DNA of 64,000 bases, taken from contig DATJLU010000078.1 in assembly GCA_035509275.1 (NCBI GenBank), forward strand, positions 14,557-78,556, written 5' to 3'. The notes under the pieces are model-generated. The model worked only from the letters and a program-made list of their open reading frames with translations, had not been told where the DNA came from and made no database searches. Made by a program: the position numbers and the translations under genes. The stretch is from DAHUYF01 sp035509275 (GTDB taxonomy: Bacteria; Pseudomonadota; Alphaproteobacteria; ATCC43930; CGMCC-115725). Positions 35,437 to 43,939 of this stretch are shown piece by piece. Position 1 is the first letter of the stretch. Each line of letters begins with the position of its first letter.

Positions 35437-36507
35437 CTACTGCGCGGCGATGCGGCTCCCGGCGAAGACCGGCATGATCTCGCGGGCGAAGCGGTCCATT
35501 TGCTCCGTCACCATGGCGTAAGGCTTGAGCCCATAGTTGAAATAGAGGATGACCTCGGCAATGCCGGCCGCTTCGACGGCTTTGAGGTCGTCGATGATCT
35601 TTTGCGGGCTGCCGGTGAGAATCGATTTCGCGGTCAGGTTCTCCGCTTTCATGTTCTTGAGGATGTCGACGATCTCGAGGAAGTATTTGAGCGTCGGCGG
35701 TACCGTCTTGGCATCCGACGGGAAGGCGGCGATCAGCGCGTCCTTGAAGTAGCGCAGCAGCGCCGCGCGGCCGTAATCCTCTTCGGCCTTGGTGTCGGCG
35801 ATGTGGATGAAATAACTGCACATGGCGCGGCGTGGCGCGCGGCGGTGCCGCAGGCACTCCTCGCGGAAAGCGGCGACGCCTTGCGCCAGGCTGCCATAGA
35901 CCATGGCGGCGGCAAAGGGCGCGAAGATGATGTTCCAGTCGTTGCGCGCCGCCAGCTCCATCGAGAGCCGCGAGAAGCAGGCGACATAGGGGCGGAGCGG
36001 CCTTTGCAGCGGCTGCGGCCGCACTTCGAGATTGTCGAAGGCGTAGTACTTGCCTTTGTGCGACCACTTGCCGGTCTCGGTCCAGGCGCGCCACACGATC
36101 TCGAGACCCTCGGCGAAGATCTCGGCGGAATCCTGGAACGGCGCGCCGAAAGGCGCGTATTCGAGCCGGTCATAGCCGCGGCCGGCGGCGAAATCGACGC
36201 GGCCGCCGGAGAGCAGGTCGAGCGTTGCCCATTCCTCGGCGACGTGAAGCGGATGATGCACGGGCAGCAGCACGACCGCGGGGGCAAGGCGGATGCGCTG
36301 GGTGGCGCCGGCGATCTGCGCCAACAGGATGTTCGGGCAGGGATTGATGCCGAGCAGGTTGAAATGATGCTCGCCGATCCAGGCGGAATGGAGACCGATC
36401 TCCTCGGCATAAAGCGCCTGGCGATAGATCTCCTGGAGGAACTGCTCCGGCGTGCGCGGATTGTTGGGGTAGCGGTTGTCCGACAGCGTGAAATAACCGA
36501 ACTCCAT
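35437..36507 (-). CDS. LLM-class flavin-dependent oxidoreductase (luciferase-like), second copy
   Basis: A 356-residue luciferase-like TIM-barrel protein: MEFGYFTLSDNRYP, SAWIGEHHFNLLGINPCPNILLAQIAG, RLAPAVVLLPVHHPLHVAEEWATLDLLSGGRVDFAAGRGYD and a C-terminal FNYGLKPYAMVTEQMDRFAREIMPVFA. It differs from the enzyme at 976-1965 in length and detail and is a paralogue only in the broad family sense. It is the first gene of an LLM-MarR operon that has a palindromic operator 45 bases upstream of the start. The substrate is unknown. A flavin reductase partner is not adjacent. Confidence 0.9.
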   Translation of the reverse strand: MEFGYFTLSDNRYPNNPRTPEQFLQEIYRQALYAEEIGLHSAWIGEHHFNLLGINPCPNILLAQIAGATQRIRLAPAVVLLPVHHPLHVAEEWATLDLLSGGRVDFAAGRGYDRLEYAPFGAPFQDSAEIFAEGLEIVWRAWTETGKWSHKGKYYAFDNLEVRPQPLQRPLRPYVACFSRLSMELAARNDWNIIFAPFAAAMVYGSLAQGVAAFREECLRHRRAPRRAMCSYFIHIADTKAEEDYGRAALLRYFKDALIAAFPSDAKTVPPTLKYFLEIVDILKNMKAENLTAKSILTGSPQKIIDDLKAVEAAGIAEVILYFNYGLKPYAMVTEQMDRFAREIMPVFAGSRIAAQ

Positions 36508-36551
36508 GGCGTCCTCCCGCGATTCTTATGCGCGGAAGTGTGCACCATGAT

Positions 36552-36567
36552 ACTTGCAATTGCAAGT
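36552..36567. promoter_or_regulatory. palindromic MarR-type operator
   Basis: The perfect 16-bp palindrome ACTTGCAATTGCAAGT lies 45 bases upstream of the LLM oxidoreductase start. Its TTGCAA half-sites match the usual MarR consensus, and the second gene of the operon is a MarR regulator, so this is probably its own operator. Confidence 0.7.
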
Positions 36568-36590
36568 TTCTGTCGAGCCATGAAAAGAGG

Positions 36591-36680
36591 TACCACAGAG
36601 ACGGCGAGGCAGTGAGAGAACGGATCGGCACGCTTGGCGCGCCGTTCAATCCCCTCACTGCCTCACTGGCTCTGTGGTTA
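36591..36680. repeat. long hairpin element with ACCACAGAG ends, copy 1
   Basis: A 90-base inverted-repeat element. The left end TACCACAGAG...GAGGCAGTGAG pairs with the right end CTCACTGCCTC...CTCTGTGGTTA, with a few mismatches, over about 28 bases. A second inner stem (GAACGG / CCGTTC) occupies the centre. No reading frame crosses it. It lies between the LLM operon promoter and the end of the CmcJ-like gene. A related element lies at 49.8 kb. Confidence 0.65.
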
Positions 36681-36693
36681 ACTGCTTGCCGCC

Positions 36694-37515
36694 TCAGAAG
36701 AAGGCGAAGGCGCGGACCTCGATACTTTCGCGCGGCGGGGCGCCGGCGGCCGTGCTGGGATCGTCGAAGGCGGTGTGGACGGAGAGCCGCGCACGGCCGT
36801 CGCGGGCGCTGTCGAAGCATTTGATCAGCAGCACTTCGTCGGCGGTCATGTCGGGGAAATAGACCCAGCGATGGCGCGGGTTCCAGCTGACCGTATAGAT
36901 CTCGCCGGTCCGGTCGGGGTAGCGCAGCTCGGTGCGGACGAGGTCGGCGGGATCGAGGCTGCGCGCATCGCAGAGGGCGAGCGGTGTCGTCTTCACCGGC
37001 CCTTGGATCGGCCGCCACACATTGATCTCAGCGAAGCGGCGGCGCAGACGCGCCTCGGCCGCCTCGGCCGGCAGCAGATCGCGCACGCGCTGCGGCGCCG
37101 AATCCTCGGTGTAGTCGTTGTGGACGCGCGCCGCCGGCCCGCGTACGCGCCGGCCGCTCTGCTGCTCGGGCGCGGTGTTGCGCACAGTGTGATCGAAGAT
37201 CAGAATTTCGGTAGCGCCGGTCGCGGCTTTGAGCAGCCGCTCGATCTCCGGGTAGTAGACGCGCTTGACCGCCTCTGGGTCGTAGAAATCAGGCACCCCC
37301 GTCGCGACGCGGCGCAGCTCGAAGCCCTCGCCATCCAGCGTCGTTTCGAGCCCACGGCCGTTGGCGATCGCCACCCTGTGCGGGTCGAGCTCGCCGCTCC
37401 GCGCCGGCATGCCCGGAGGCGGCTCAGAGGTATAGGTGAAAGGCGTCCCCTCGCCGGGCAACATGTAGTTGAGCGGCGCCCGGACCCCGTCGATCACCGT
37501 CGCATTCCCTTCCAT
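36694..37515 (-). CDS. CmcJ/NvfI-family oxidoreductase (2-oxoglutarate oxygenase-like)
   Basis: A 273-residue protein of the CmcJ/NvfI family. Conserved features are EILIFDHTVRN, PAARVHNDYTEDSAPQRV, NVWRPIQGPVKTTPLALCDA and HRWVYFPDMTADEVLLIKCFDS. A metal triad of His132, Asp134 and His247 (in SVHTAFDDP) fits an Fe(II)/2-oxoglutarate oxygenase. Fungal and actinobacterial relatives act in secondary metabolism (cephamycin C, asnovolin). Bacterial single-gene copies have no assigned substrate. It follows a DUF1127 gene by 21 bases and probably shares its transcript. Confidence 0.85.
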   Translation of the reverse strand: MEGNATVIDGVRAPLNYMLPGEGTPFTYTSEPPPGMPARSGELDPHRVAIANGRGLETTLDGEGFELRRVATGVPDFYDPEAVKRVYYPEIERLLKAATGATEILIFDHTVRNTAPEQQSGRRVRGPAARVHNDYTEDSAPQRVRDLLPAEAAEARLRRRFAEINVWRPIQGPVKTTPLALCDARSLDPADLVRTELRYPDRTGEIYTVSWNPRHRWVYFPDMTADEVLLIKCFDSARDGRARLSVHTAFDDPSTAAGAPPRESIEVRAFAFF

Positions 37516-37536
37516 GGACTTCCTCCTCCGTGCCGT

Positions 37537-37740
37537 TCAGTCGCGCCAGAACGGCTTGTCGATTTCGTAGCGAGCTTGCGCCGGCGAAACGCCGATGTCA
37601 CGCAACGACCGCTCGTCGAAACGCGCCAGCTCGGCGCGGTCCCGGATCCGGCGGCGCCAGCTGCGCAGTGTCGCGCGCGCCCTCGCCAGCAGGCTCGGTC
37701 CTTGAGAAATTGTCAGGCTTCCGTAATTGATATCGACCAT
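37537..37740 (-). CDS. DUF1127 (YjiS-like) small protein
   Basis: A 67-residue basic protein with the DUF1127 signature at its C-terminus: RRIRDRAELARFDERSLRDIGVSPAQARYEIDKPFW. Short proteins with this domain are abundant in alphaproteobacteria. Some affect small-RNA turnover, phosphate or stress responses. It is transcribed leftward just ahead of the CmcJ-like gene and divergent from a LysR gene, whose product is the natural candidate regulator of both. Confidence 0.88.
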   Translation of the reverse strand: MVDINYGSLTISQGPSLLARARATLRSWRRRIRDRAELARFDERSLRDIGVSPAQARYEIDKPFWRD

Positions 37741-37818
37741 GGTAGCACCCGATCAGAGGCTTCTTCGCCTATGAAATAGGGCTATCCCGATGCCAGAACA
37801 AAGGATGGTTTCTCAGTC

Positions 37819-37846
37819 TTGACATGAGAAAATATCATCTTAATCT
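37819..37846 (+). promoter_or_regulatory. sigma-70-like promoter of the LysR gene
   Basis: TTGACA (37819-37824) and TAATCT (37841-37846) are separated by 16 bases. Transcription would start about 37852-37854, next to the ATG at 37855, so the mRNA would be almost leaderless. The sequence is AT-rich against a GC-rich background, which supports a regulatory role. Confidence 0.5.
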
Positions 37847-37854
37847 GCATTCGC

Positions 37855-38754
37855 ATGAACGGCCTTCCGTCGCTCAACGGGCTGCGCGCCTTCGAAGCGG
37901 CGGCGCGGCATCTCAGCTTCACCCGCGCCGCCGCAGAGCTGAACGTGACGCAAACGGCGATCAGCCATCAGATCCGCCGGCTCGAGGCGCAGCTCGGCTT
38001 GCGGCTGTTCCTGCGCAAGAACCGCAATTTGAGGCTGACGCGTGAGGCGCAGGACTACCTGCCGGCGGTGCGTGCCGCGTTCGAGGATTTGCGGCTCGCC
38101 ACCGACCGCATGCTGAAAGGCGGCCGCGACCAGCTCCTCATCGTCAGCACCATGGCCTCGCTCGCCGCCAAATGGCTGCTGCCGCGGCTCGCCGCGTTCC
38201 AGGAGCAGCATCCCAGCATCGAGGTGCGCATCAGCAGCTCCTCGCAGCTCGTCGATTTCCGCCGCGAGGAGGTCGATCTCGCCATCCGCTATGGCCGCGG
38301 CAGCTGGCCCGGCCTCCGCGCTCATTGGCTCATGGCGGAGGATATTTTCCCGGTGTGCAGCCCGGCGCTGCTCAAGGGGGCGAAGCCGCTGCGGCGACCG
38401 CAGGACCTGGTCAACCACACGCTCATCCATGGCAGCCTCTCGCGCGAGGACTGGCAGGTCTGGCTCACCGCGGCCGGGCTGCCCAAAGCGCTGGCCCTCC
38501 GGCCGGGCCTCAGCTTCGATCTCAGCCTGATGGCGCTGCAAGCGGCGATCGACGGGCTTGGCGTCGCGCTCGGCCGCAGCGCCTTCGTCGAGGGCGATAT
38601 CGCCGCCGGGCGGCTGGTGGTGCCGTTCGAGATGAAGCTGCCGGCCGAGGCCGGCTATTACGTCGTCGCGCCCGAGGAGACGGCCGACACGCCCAAGATC
38701 GCCCTCTTCCGCGATTGGCTCATCGCCAATGCGGCGGTGCGGCCGGCAAGCTAG
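37855..38754 (+). CDS. LysR-family regulator, GcvA-like
   Basis: A 299-residue LysR regulator of the GcvA/AmpR branch: MNGLPSLNGLRAFEAAARHLSFTRAAAELNVTQTAISHQIRRLEAQLG at the N-terminus, then a C-terminal effector domain with VDLAIRYGRGSWPGL. The start at 37855 agrees with the family start. No Shine-Dalgarno sequence precedes it, and a promoter places the transcription start next to it. It is divergent from the DUF1127-CmcJ pair (114-base gap), its likely target. The effector is unknown. Confidence 0.92.
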   Translation: MNGLPSLNGLRAFEAAARHLSFTRAAAELNVTQTAISHQIRRLEAQLGLRLFLRKNRNLRLTREAQDYLPAVRAAFEDLRLATDRMLKGGRDQLLIVSTMASLAAKWLLPRLAAFQEQHPSIEVRISSSSQLVDFRREEVDLAIRYGRGSWPGLRAHWLMAEDIFPVCSPALLKGAKPLRRPQDLVNHTLIHGSLSREDWQVWLTAAGLPKALALRPGLSFDLSLMALQAAIDGLGVALGRSAFVEGDIAAGRLVVPFEMKLPAEAGYYVVAPEETADTPKIALFRDWLIANAAVRPAS

Positions 38755-38790
38755 GGCGAACAAGGGAAAGCATTACCTTTTTCGCTTTCA

Positions 38791-38838
38791 CCGCGAAAGC
38801 GGGGACCCTGGGCCACTGGATTCCCGCTTTCGCGGGAA
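38791..38838. repeat. paired REP-like palindromes, copy B
   Basis: A short palindrome CCGC-GAAA-GCGG (38791-38802) is followed 18 bases on by TTCCCGC-TTTC-GCGGGAA (38821-38838). The units are inverted relative to each other and appear in the reverse order of copy A. The element lies between the rightward LysR gene and the leftward isomerase gene. Confidence 0.7.
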
Positions 38839-38896
38839 AGGCAGAATTATGGTGTGCGAAATCGTGGTCTGCGAATAAGCATTCACCGATGGCACT

Positions 38897-39517
38897 TCAC
38901 CTGAGGGCACAACGCTGCAGCGCCGCGCGCAGCAGCGGCAGGCGGTCATTGCCGAAATACATGTCGTCGCCGTCGAGGAACAGGGTCGGCGTGCCGAAGC
39001 CGCCGCGGCGCATCAGCTCTTCGGTATTGGCGCGGAGCTGCTCCTTGATGCGCGGCTCGGCGATGCCGGCGAAGAAGCGCGCGGCGTCGATGCCGAGGCG
39101 CTGGCAGAGCTCGCTCAGCACCGCATCCTGAGAGATGTCGAGATCGCGGCCCCAATAGGCCTCGAACACGGCGCGGGCGAACGGAACGAGCTTGCCCTCG
39201 CCCTCGAGCCACAGGCAGCCACGCATCGCCTTGACACTGTTGACGGGAAAGACGCGCGGCGGGAACACGATCGCGAGCCCGGCGAGGCGCGCCCAATCGG
39301 CGAGGTCCTTGCGCATATAGGCCTGCTTCGCCGGCACCGGATTGTCGCGCGAGGCATAAACGCTGGGGTTGATGGTGTTGAAGATGCCGCCGACCAGGAT
39401 CGGCCGCCAGACGAGGCGCGCGGCGAATTCCTGGGCCAGGCCTTCGATCTGGCTGAAGGCCAGATAGGTCCAGGGACTCGAGCAATCGAAGAAGAACTCG
39501 ATGACGGGCTCGGACAT
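38897..39517 (-). CDS. 2-hydroxychromene-2-carboxylate isomerase-like (DsbA-fold, GST kappa)
   Basis: A 206-residue thioredoxin-fold protein of the NahD/HCCA isomerase group: IEFFFDCSSPWTYLAFSQIE with the likely catalytic Ser14, VWRPILVGGIFN, AYMRKDLADWARLAGL and C-terminal RRGGFGTPTLFLDGDDMYFGNDRLPLL. These glutathione-dependent isomerases act in naphthalene and related ring degradation. In many genomes they are side-chain or epoxide isomerases of unknown scope. It is 16 bases downstream of the PaaK-like ligase gene, so the two are coexpressed and divergent from the hcr genes. Confidence 0.87.
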   Translation of the reverse strand: MSEPVIEFFFDCSSPWTYLAFSQIEGLAQEFAARLVWRPILVGGIFNTINPSVYASRDNPVPAKQAYMRKDLADWARLAGLAIVFPPRVFPVNSVKAMRGCLWLEGEGKLVPFARAVFEAYWGRDLDISQDAVLSELCQRLGIDAARFFAGIAEPRIKEQLRANTEELMRRGGFGTPTLFLDGDDMYFGNDRLPLLRAALQRCALR

Positions 39518-39532
39518 TCTCCCCTCCGCCGG

Positions 39533-40969
39533 TTATTTCTGGCGCAAATCCTTGACCCGTTTCGCCTTGAACTCGGTTTTGGGCAGGCTGCCGGGCCGCA
39601 GCACCTCGACATCGACGCGCACTTCGCAGCGCGAACGGATCTCGCCGGCGATGCGCTCCGACAGCGTCTCGCTCAGGTGGAAGTCGACATGCTCGACGCG
39701 CACCGTCATCACGTCCATGCCGCCGGCATCGGCGGCGAGCACGATCTCAAACTCGTCGCCGGTGCCATGGACCGAGCGCACCGCCTCTTCGATCTGCACC
39801 GGGAACATCTTGATGCCGCGCAGATTGATAAGGTCGTCCGAGCGCCCGGCGAAAGAGCCAATGGCGCGCAGATGCGTGCGGCCGCAGGCGCAGGGCGTGC
39901 GGTCGAGCCGGGCATAGTCGCCGACGAGAAAGCGGAGCTGCGGCGAGGCCTCGGAGTTGAGATTGGTGCAGACGGTGAGGCCGCGCTCCCCATCCGACGT
40001 CGGCGCGCGCGTCAGCGGATCGACGGTCTCCCAGAGCTGCACATCCTCCATCAGATGCGTCGCCACCGGCGCGCCGTCGGCATGCGAGGCCGGGCAGGAA
40101 TATCCCCCTGCCGAGGGCGCCGCTTCGGTGCAGCCGTAGAATTCGACGGTGCGCGCGTTCCAAAGCTGTTCGATGCGCTCGCGCGTCGCGGCCACGCTGA
40201 TGCCGGGCTCGCCGGCAATGAAGAGCAGGCGGACGGCGCTGGCGGCGGGATCGGTGCCCATCTCCTGCATGACGCGGCCCAAATGGAGGGCATAGGAAGG
40301 CGTGCAGAGGATGATGGTCGGCTTGAAGCGCTGCACGATATGGGCGCGCGCCTTCGCATCCATGCCGCCGCCGGGAATGGTGGGCAGCCCCATCTTGAAC
40401 AGCGCCACCTGCACGCCCCAGGCCCAGACATGGGGACCATAGCCGGTGATCATGAAGACGGTGTCGCCCTGACGAAACTCCATGGCGTGCAGCGCCCGCG
40501 CATTGGACCAGGCCCAGAGCTCGCGGTCGATATGGGAATAGCGAAAGACGCGCGGCGTGCCGGTGCTGCCCGAGGAGGAGAACATCATCCAGCCGCGCTC
40601 GGCCCAGACCTCATCGGTGATGGTGGTGTAGGTGCCGTAGGGCGGATGCGCCTTGGCGTCCTCGCCCATCTCGAGCTTGTCCACCACCGGCCATTTGGCG
40701 ATGAGATCGTCGATGCCGCGGATATCGGAGGGGAGGAGACCGAGCCGCTCGAAGCGGCGGCGGTAGAAGGGGCTGTTCTCGTAAAGGAAGGGCACCACGG
40801 CCGCGAGCTTTGCCTGCTGGATGGCGTGCAACTCGTCGCGAGACGCCGTGTCGAGACGCGGCGACCAGTAGCGCTCCGAACCCGGCGCGTCGCGGTCCTG
40901 GCGAAAGCGCTCCAGGGTCTCGAGCCAAGTCCTCCGCGTCGCGTCGGCGCGATCCGAGCTCCGCGTCAT
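39533..40969 (-). CDS. PaaK-like aryl-CoA ligase (AMP-forming)
   Basis: A 478-residue adenylate-forming ligase of the phenylacetate-CoA ligase branch. The phosphate loop is SSSGSTGTPRVF near residue 130, the adenine-binding motif is EFYGCTEAAPSAGG, and a PaaK-like Cys pair (CACGRTHLRAIG) and hinge GRSDDLINLRGIKMFPVQIEEAV are present. C-terminal KTEFKAKRV contains the catalytic Lys region. Such enzymes activate aryl acids to CoA thioesters. Beside hcrCAB the natural guess is 4-hydroxybenzoate or a related acid, but classical 4-hydroxybenzoate-CoA ligases are of another branch, so the acid is uncertain. Confidence 0.87.
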   Translation of the reverse strand: MTRSSDRADATRRTWLETLERFRQDRDAPGSERYWSPRLDTASRDELHAIQQAKLAAVVPFLYENSPFYRRRFERLGLLPSDIRGIDDLIAKWPVVDKLEMGEDAKAHPPYGTYTTITDEVWAERGWMMFSSSGSTGTPRVFRYSHIDRELWAWSNARALHAMEFRQGDTVFMITGYGPHVWAWGVQVALFKMGLPTIPGGGMDAKARAHIVQRFKPTIILCTPSYALHLGRVMQEMGTDPAASAVRLLFIAGEPGISVAATRERIEQLWNARTVEFYGCTEAAPSAGGYSCPASHADGAPVATHLMEDVQLWETVDPLTRAPTSDGERGLTVCTNLNSEASPQLRFLVGDYARLDRTPCACGRTHLRAIGSFAGRSDDLINLRGIKMFPVQIEEAVRSVHGTGDEFEIVLAADAGGMDVMTVRVEHVDFHLSETLSERIAGEIRSRCEVRVDVEVLRPGSLPKTEFKAKRVKDLRQK

Positions 40970-41138
40970 TTCCTCCTCCCTCGCTCTACCGCCCGTAGCG
41001 GCAGCCTATACCGGCAAGCCCTTTACGCGCCTGCCCTTTTTTAGGGTGCCCCACCCCGTCGCAGTTGCGCTTGCCTACGGGCAAATAGAGGGGTACACCA
41101 ATAATCAGCGACAGAAACAATGCGACAGGCTTCCGGTC

Positions 41139-41621
41139 ATGGCAAGGCTTCTGACGCTGATCCTTAACGGCCGCCGCCGGACCGATGCCGTCGGCGACAA
41201 TCTGCTGTTGCTCGATTATCTCCGCGAGACGCTGCGCCTCACCGGCACCAAGACCGGCTGCGATGGCGGCGAATGCGGCGCCTGCACCGTGCTGGTCGAT
41301 GACCGGCCGCGGCTCTCCTGCTTGACCTTTGCCGCGAGCTGCGAGGGAAAGCGCGTCGACACCGTCGAATCCCTGGCGGCCGATGGTCGGCTCTCGCCGG
41401 TGCAGCAGGGCTTCCACGAGAAGCTCGGATCGCAATGCGGCTATTGCACACCCGGCCTGATCATGGCCTCGGAAGGTCTGCTGCGGCACAACCCGCGCCC
41501 GGACGAGGCGGCGATCCGCGAGGCGCTCGGCAGCAACATCTGCCGCTGCACCGGCTATGTCAAAATCATCGAGGCGGTGCAGCACGCGGCTCGGCTCCGC
41601 GCCGCAGGAGCGACGCCATGA
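41139..41621 (+). CDS. hcrC: 4-hydroxybenzoyl-CoA reductase gamma subunit (2Fe-2S)
   Basis: A 160-residue two-cluster ferredoxin-like subunit of the xanthine-oxidase family. The plant-type 2Fe-2S ligands are in GCDGGECGACTVLVDDRPRLSC and the second cluster in CGYCTPG and CRCTGYVKI. The start at 41139 (MARLLTLILNG) fits the family length. An upstream ATG in frame is not used. It overlaps the alpha-subunit gene by four bases (ATGA). A short inverted repeat TTGCC-TACG-GGCAA lies at 41071-41084 in the divergent promoter region and may be an operator. Confidence 0.9.
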   Translation: MARLLTLILNGRRRTDAVGDNLLLLDYLRETLRLTGTKTGCDGGECGACTVLVDDRPRLSCLTFAASCEGKRVDTVESLAADGRLSPVQQGFHEKLGSQCGYCTPGLIMASEGLLRHNPRPDEAAIREALGSNICRCTGYVKIIEAVQHAARLRAAGATP

Positions 41622-43939
41622 GCGAGATCGGCCCAACTCATACGATCGGCGGCTATGTCCCGATGGTCGACGGGCCGGAGAAGGTGTCGGGCCGCGCCAA
41701 ATACACCGCCGATTTCATCGAGCCCGGCACTTTGGCGGGCCGCATTTACCGCAGCCCCTACGCCCATGCCGAGATCCTCGAGGTCGATGTCGCGGCCGCC
41801 GCGTCTCTGCCCGGCGTGATCGCCATCGTCACCGGCGAAGATTGCGACAAGACCTTCGGCGTGCTGCCGGTCGCACGCACCGAGCATCCGCTGGCGCGCG
41901 AGCGCGTGCGCTATCGCGGCGAGCCGGTGGCGGCGGTGGCGGCGGTCGACGATGCGACCGCAGCCCGGGCGGTGAAGCTCATCAAGATGAGGGTGAAGGA
42001 GCTGCCCGCCTATTTCACCGCGCGCGAGGCGGCGGCGCCGGGCGCGGTCGAGCTTCATCCCCACCGCAAGGGCAATATCGAGCGCGACGTCTTCTTCGAG
42101 CTGGGCGAGGTCGAGGCGGGCTTTGCCGAAGCGGCGCTGGTGCGCGAGCGCAGCTTCCACTGCGCCGAGGTGTGCCAGAACCAGATGGAGATGCATGCCG
42201 CACTCGCCGATTACGATGCGGTGCGCGACCGTCTCACCGTCCATGCCAGCACCCAGGTGCCCTATTACGTGCATCTCATGCTGGCGCAGATTCTCGACAT
42301 GGAGATGTCGCGCATCCGCGTGGTGAAGCCGCATGTCGGCGGCGGCTTCGGCTGCCGCACCGAGACGCTCAATGTCGAGCTGATCGCCGCGCTGCTGGCG
42401 CGCAAGGCGCGCGGCCGCGTGCGCATCGTCGTCAACCGCGAAGAAACCTTCATCACCCATCGCGGCCGGCCGGAGACCGAGATCAAGCTCAAGATCGGCC
42501 TGGCCAAGGACGGCCGCATCACCGCGGTCGATTGCGAATGCTGGCAGCGCGGCGGCGCGCATAGCGGCTATGGCATCGTCACCATCCTCTATGCGGGATC
42601 GATGCTGTATGCGCTCTATGATCTCCATCGCGTGCGCTATGTCGGCAAGCGCGTCCTCACCAACACGCCGCCCTGCGGCGCCTTCCGCGGCCATGGCACG
42701 GTCGATGTCCGCTTTGCCTTCGAGGCGCTGCTCGACGAAATGGCCGAGGCGATGGGGCTCGATCCCTTCGCCGTGCGGCGCGTCAACTATCTCCACGCTC
42801 CGAGCTTCACCGACAACGACCTGATGGTGAACAGCTACGGTCTGCCGGAATGCCTCGACTGGGTCGAGCGCGAGAGCGGCTGGCGCGGGCGCAAGGGCAC
42901 GCTGCCCAAGGGCAAAGGCCTCGGCATGGCCTGCTCGCACTACATCAGCGGCGCCTCCAAGCCGGTCAACTGGACCGGCGAGCCGCATGCGACGGTGAAG
43001 CTGAAGCTCGATTTCGACGGCTCGATCGTGCTGCTGACCGGCGCGGCGGAGATCGGCCAGGGTTCCTCCACCATCCTGGTGCAGAGCGTCGCCGAAGTGC
43101 TGGGCCTCGACCTCTCGCGCCTGCGCATCGTCACCGGCGACAGCGACATCGTGCCCAAGGATAACGGCTCCTATTCCTCACGCGTCACCTTCATGGTCGG
43201 CAATGCCGCGATCGATGCGGCGCAGAATCTCAAGACGCTGCTGCTCGCCGCGGCGGCGCGCAAGCTGGATTGCCGGCCGGAGGATGTGGAGTGCCTGGGC
43301 GAGCTTTACCGCGCCGGGGCGCAGGACAAGGGCGTCAGCTTCGACGAGGTGGTGGTCGAGGCGCTGAAGGACAGCGGCACCATCACCGTCACCGGCAATT
43401 TCTCCACCATCCCCCAATCGCATGGCGGCAAGAAATATCGCGGCGCGGCGATCGGCGGCACCATGGGCTACAGCTATTCCGCCCAGGTGGTCGAGGTCAG
43501 CGTCGACGAGGAGACGGGCGTCGTCACCGTCGACCAGGTCTGGGTCGCGCATGATTGCGGCAAGGCCCTCAACCGCCTCACCGTCGAAGGCCAGGTGCAA
43601 GGCTCGGTCTGGATGGGCATGGGCCAGGCGATGAGCGAGGAGACCGGCTATCACGACGGCCTGCTGCTCACCGGCAACATGCTCGATTACCGCGTGCCGA
43701 CGATTCAGGATTCGCCGCCGATTGCCGTCGGCATCGTCGAGAGCAACGATCCCTACGGCCCCTTCGGCGCCAAGGAAGCGGGCGAAGGCTCGCTCGCCGC
43801 GTTCCTGCCGGCGCTCACGGCGGCGATCGCCGATGCGACCGGGCTGCGCTTTTCCGCTCTGCCGGTGACCCCGGACCGCGTCTTCGCCGCGCTCGAGAAG
43901 CGCCAGCGCGAAAAGAGCGCGCCCGGCAAGGCCGCGTGA
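41618..43939 (+). CDS. hcrA: 4-hydroxybenzoyl-CoA reductase alpha subunit (molybdopterin)
   Basis: A 773-residue molybdopterin subunit, the size of HcrA (about 770). It starts MSEIGPTHTIGGYVPMVDGPEKVSGRAKY and carries HVGGGFGCRTE, CGAFRGHG, GAAEIGQGSSTILVQ and the conserved active-site Glu of GAKEAGEGSLAAFLPA. The enzyme removes the phenolic hydroxyl of 4-hydroxybenzoyl-CoA by reduction to give benzoyl-CoA, best known from anaerobic aromatic degraders. The start is set by ATGA overlap with the gamma gene. The stop overlaps the beta-subunit start by one base (TGATG). Confidence 0.9.
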   Translation: MSEIGPTHTIGGYVPMVDGPEKVSGRAKYTADFIEPGTLAGRIYRSPYAHAEILEVDVAAAASLPGVIAIVTGEDCDKTFGVLPVARTEHPLARERVRYRGEPVAAVAAVDDATAARAVKLIKMRVKELPAYFTAREAAAPGAVELHPHRKGNIERDVFFELGEVEAGFAEAALVRERSFHCAEVCQNQMEMHAALADYDAVRDRLTVHASTQVPYYVHLMLAQILDMEMSRIRVVKPHVGGGFGCRTETLNVELIAALLARKARGRVRIVVNREETFITHRGRPETEIKLKIGLAKDGRITAVDCECWQRGGAHSGYGIVTILYAGSMLYALYDLHRVRYVGKRVLTNTPPCGAFRGHGTVDVRFAFEALLDEMAEAMGLDPFAVRRVNYLHAPSFTDNDLMVNSYGLPECLDWVERESGWRGRKGTLPKGKGLGMACSHYISGASKPVNWTGEPHATVKLKLDFDGSIVLLTGAAEIGQGSSTILVQSVAEVLGLDLSRLRIVTGDSDIVPKDNGSYSSRVTFMVGNAAIDAAQNLKTLLLAAAARKLDCRPEDVECLGELYRAGAQDKGVSFDEVVVEALKDSGTITVTGNFSTIPQSHGGKKYRGAAIGGTMGYSYSAQVVEVSVDEETGVVTVDQVWVAHDCGKALNRLTVEGQVQGSVWMGMGQAMSEETGYHDGLLLTGNMLDYRVPTIQDSPPIAVGIVESNDPYGPFGAKEAGEGSLAAFLPALTAAIADATGLRFSALPVTPDRVFAALEKRQREKSAPGKAA

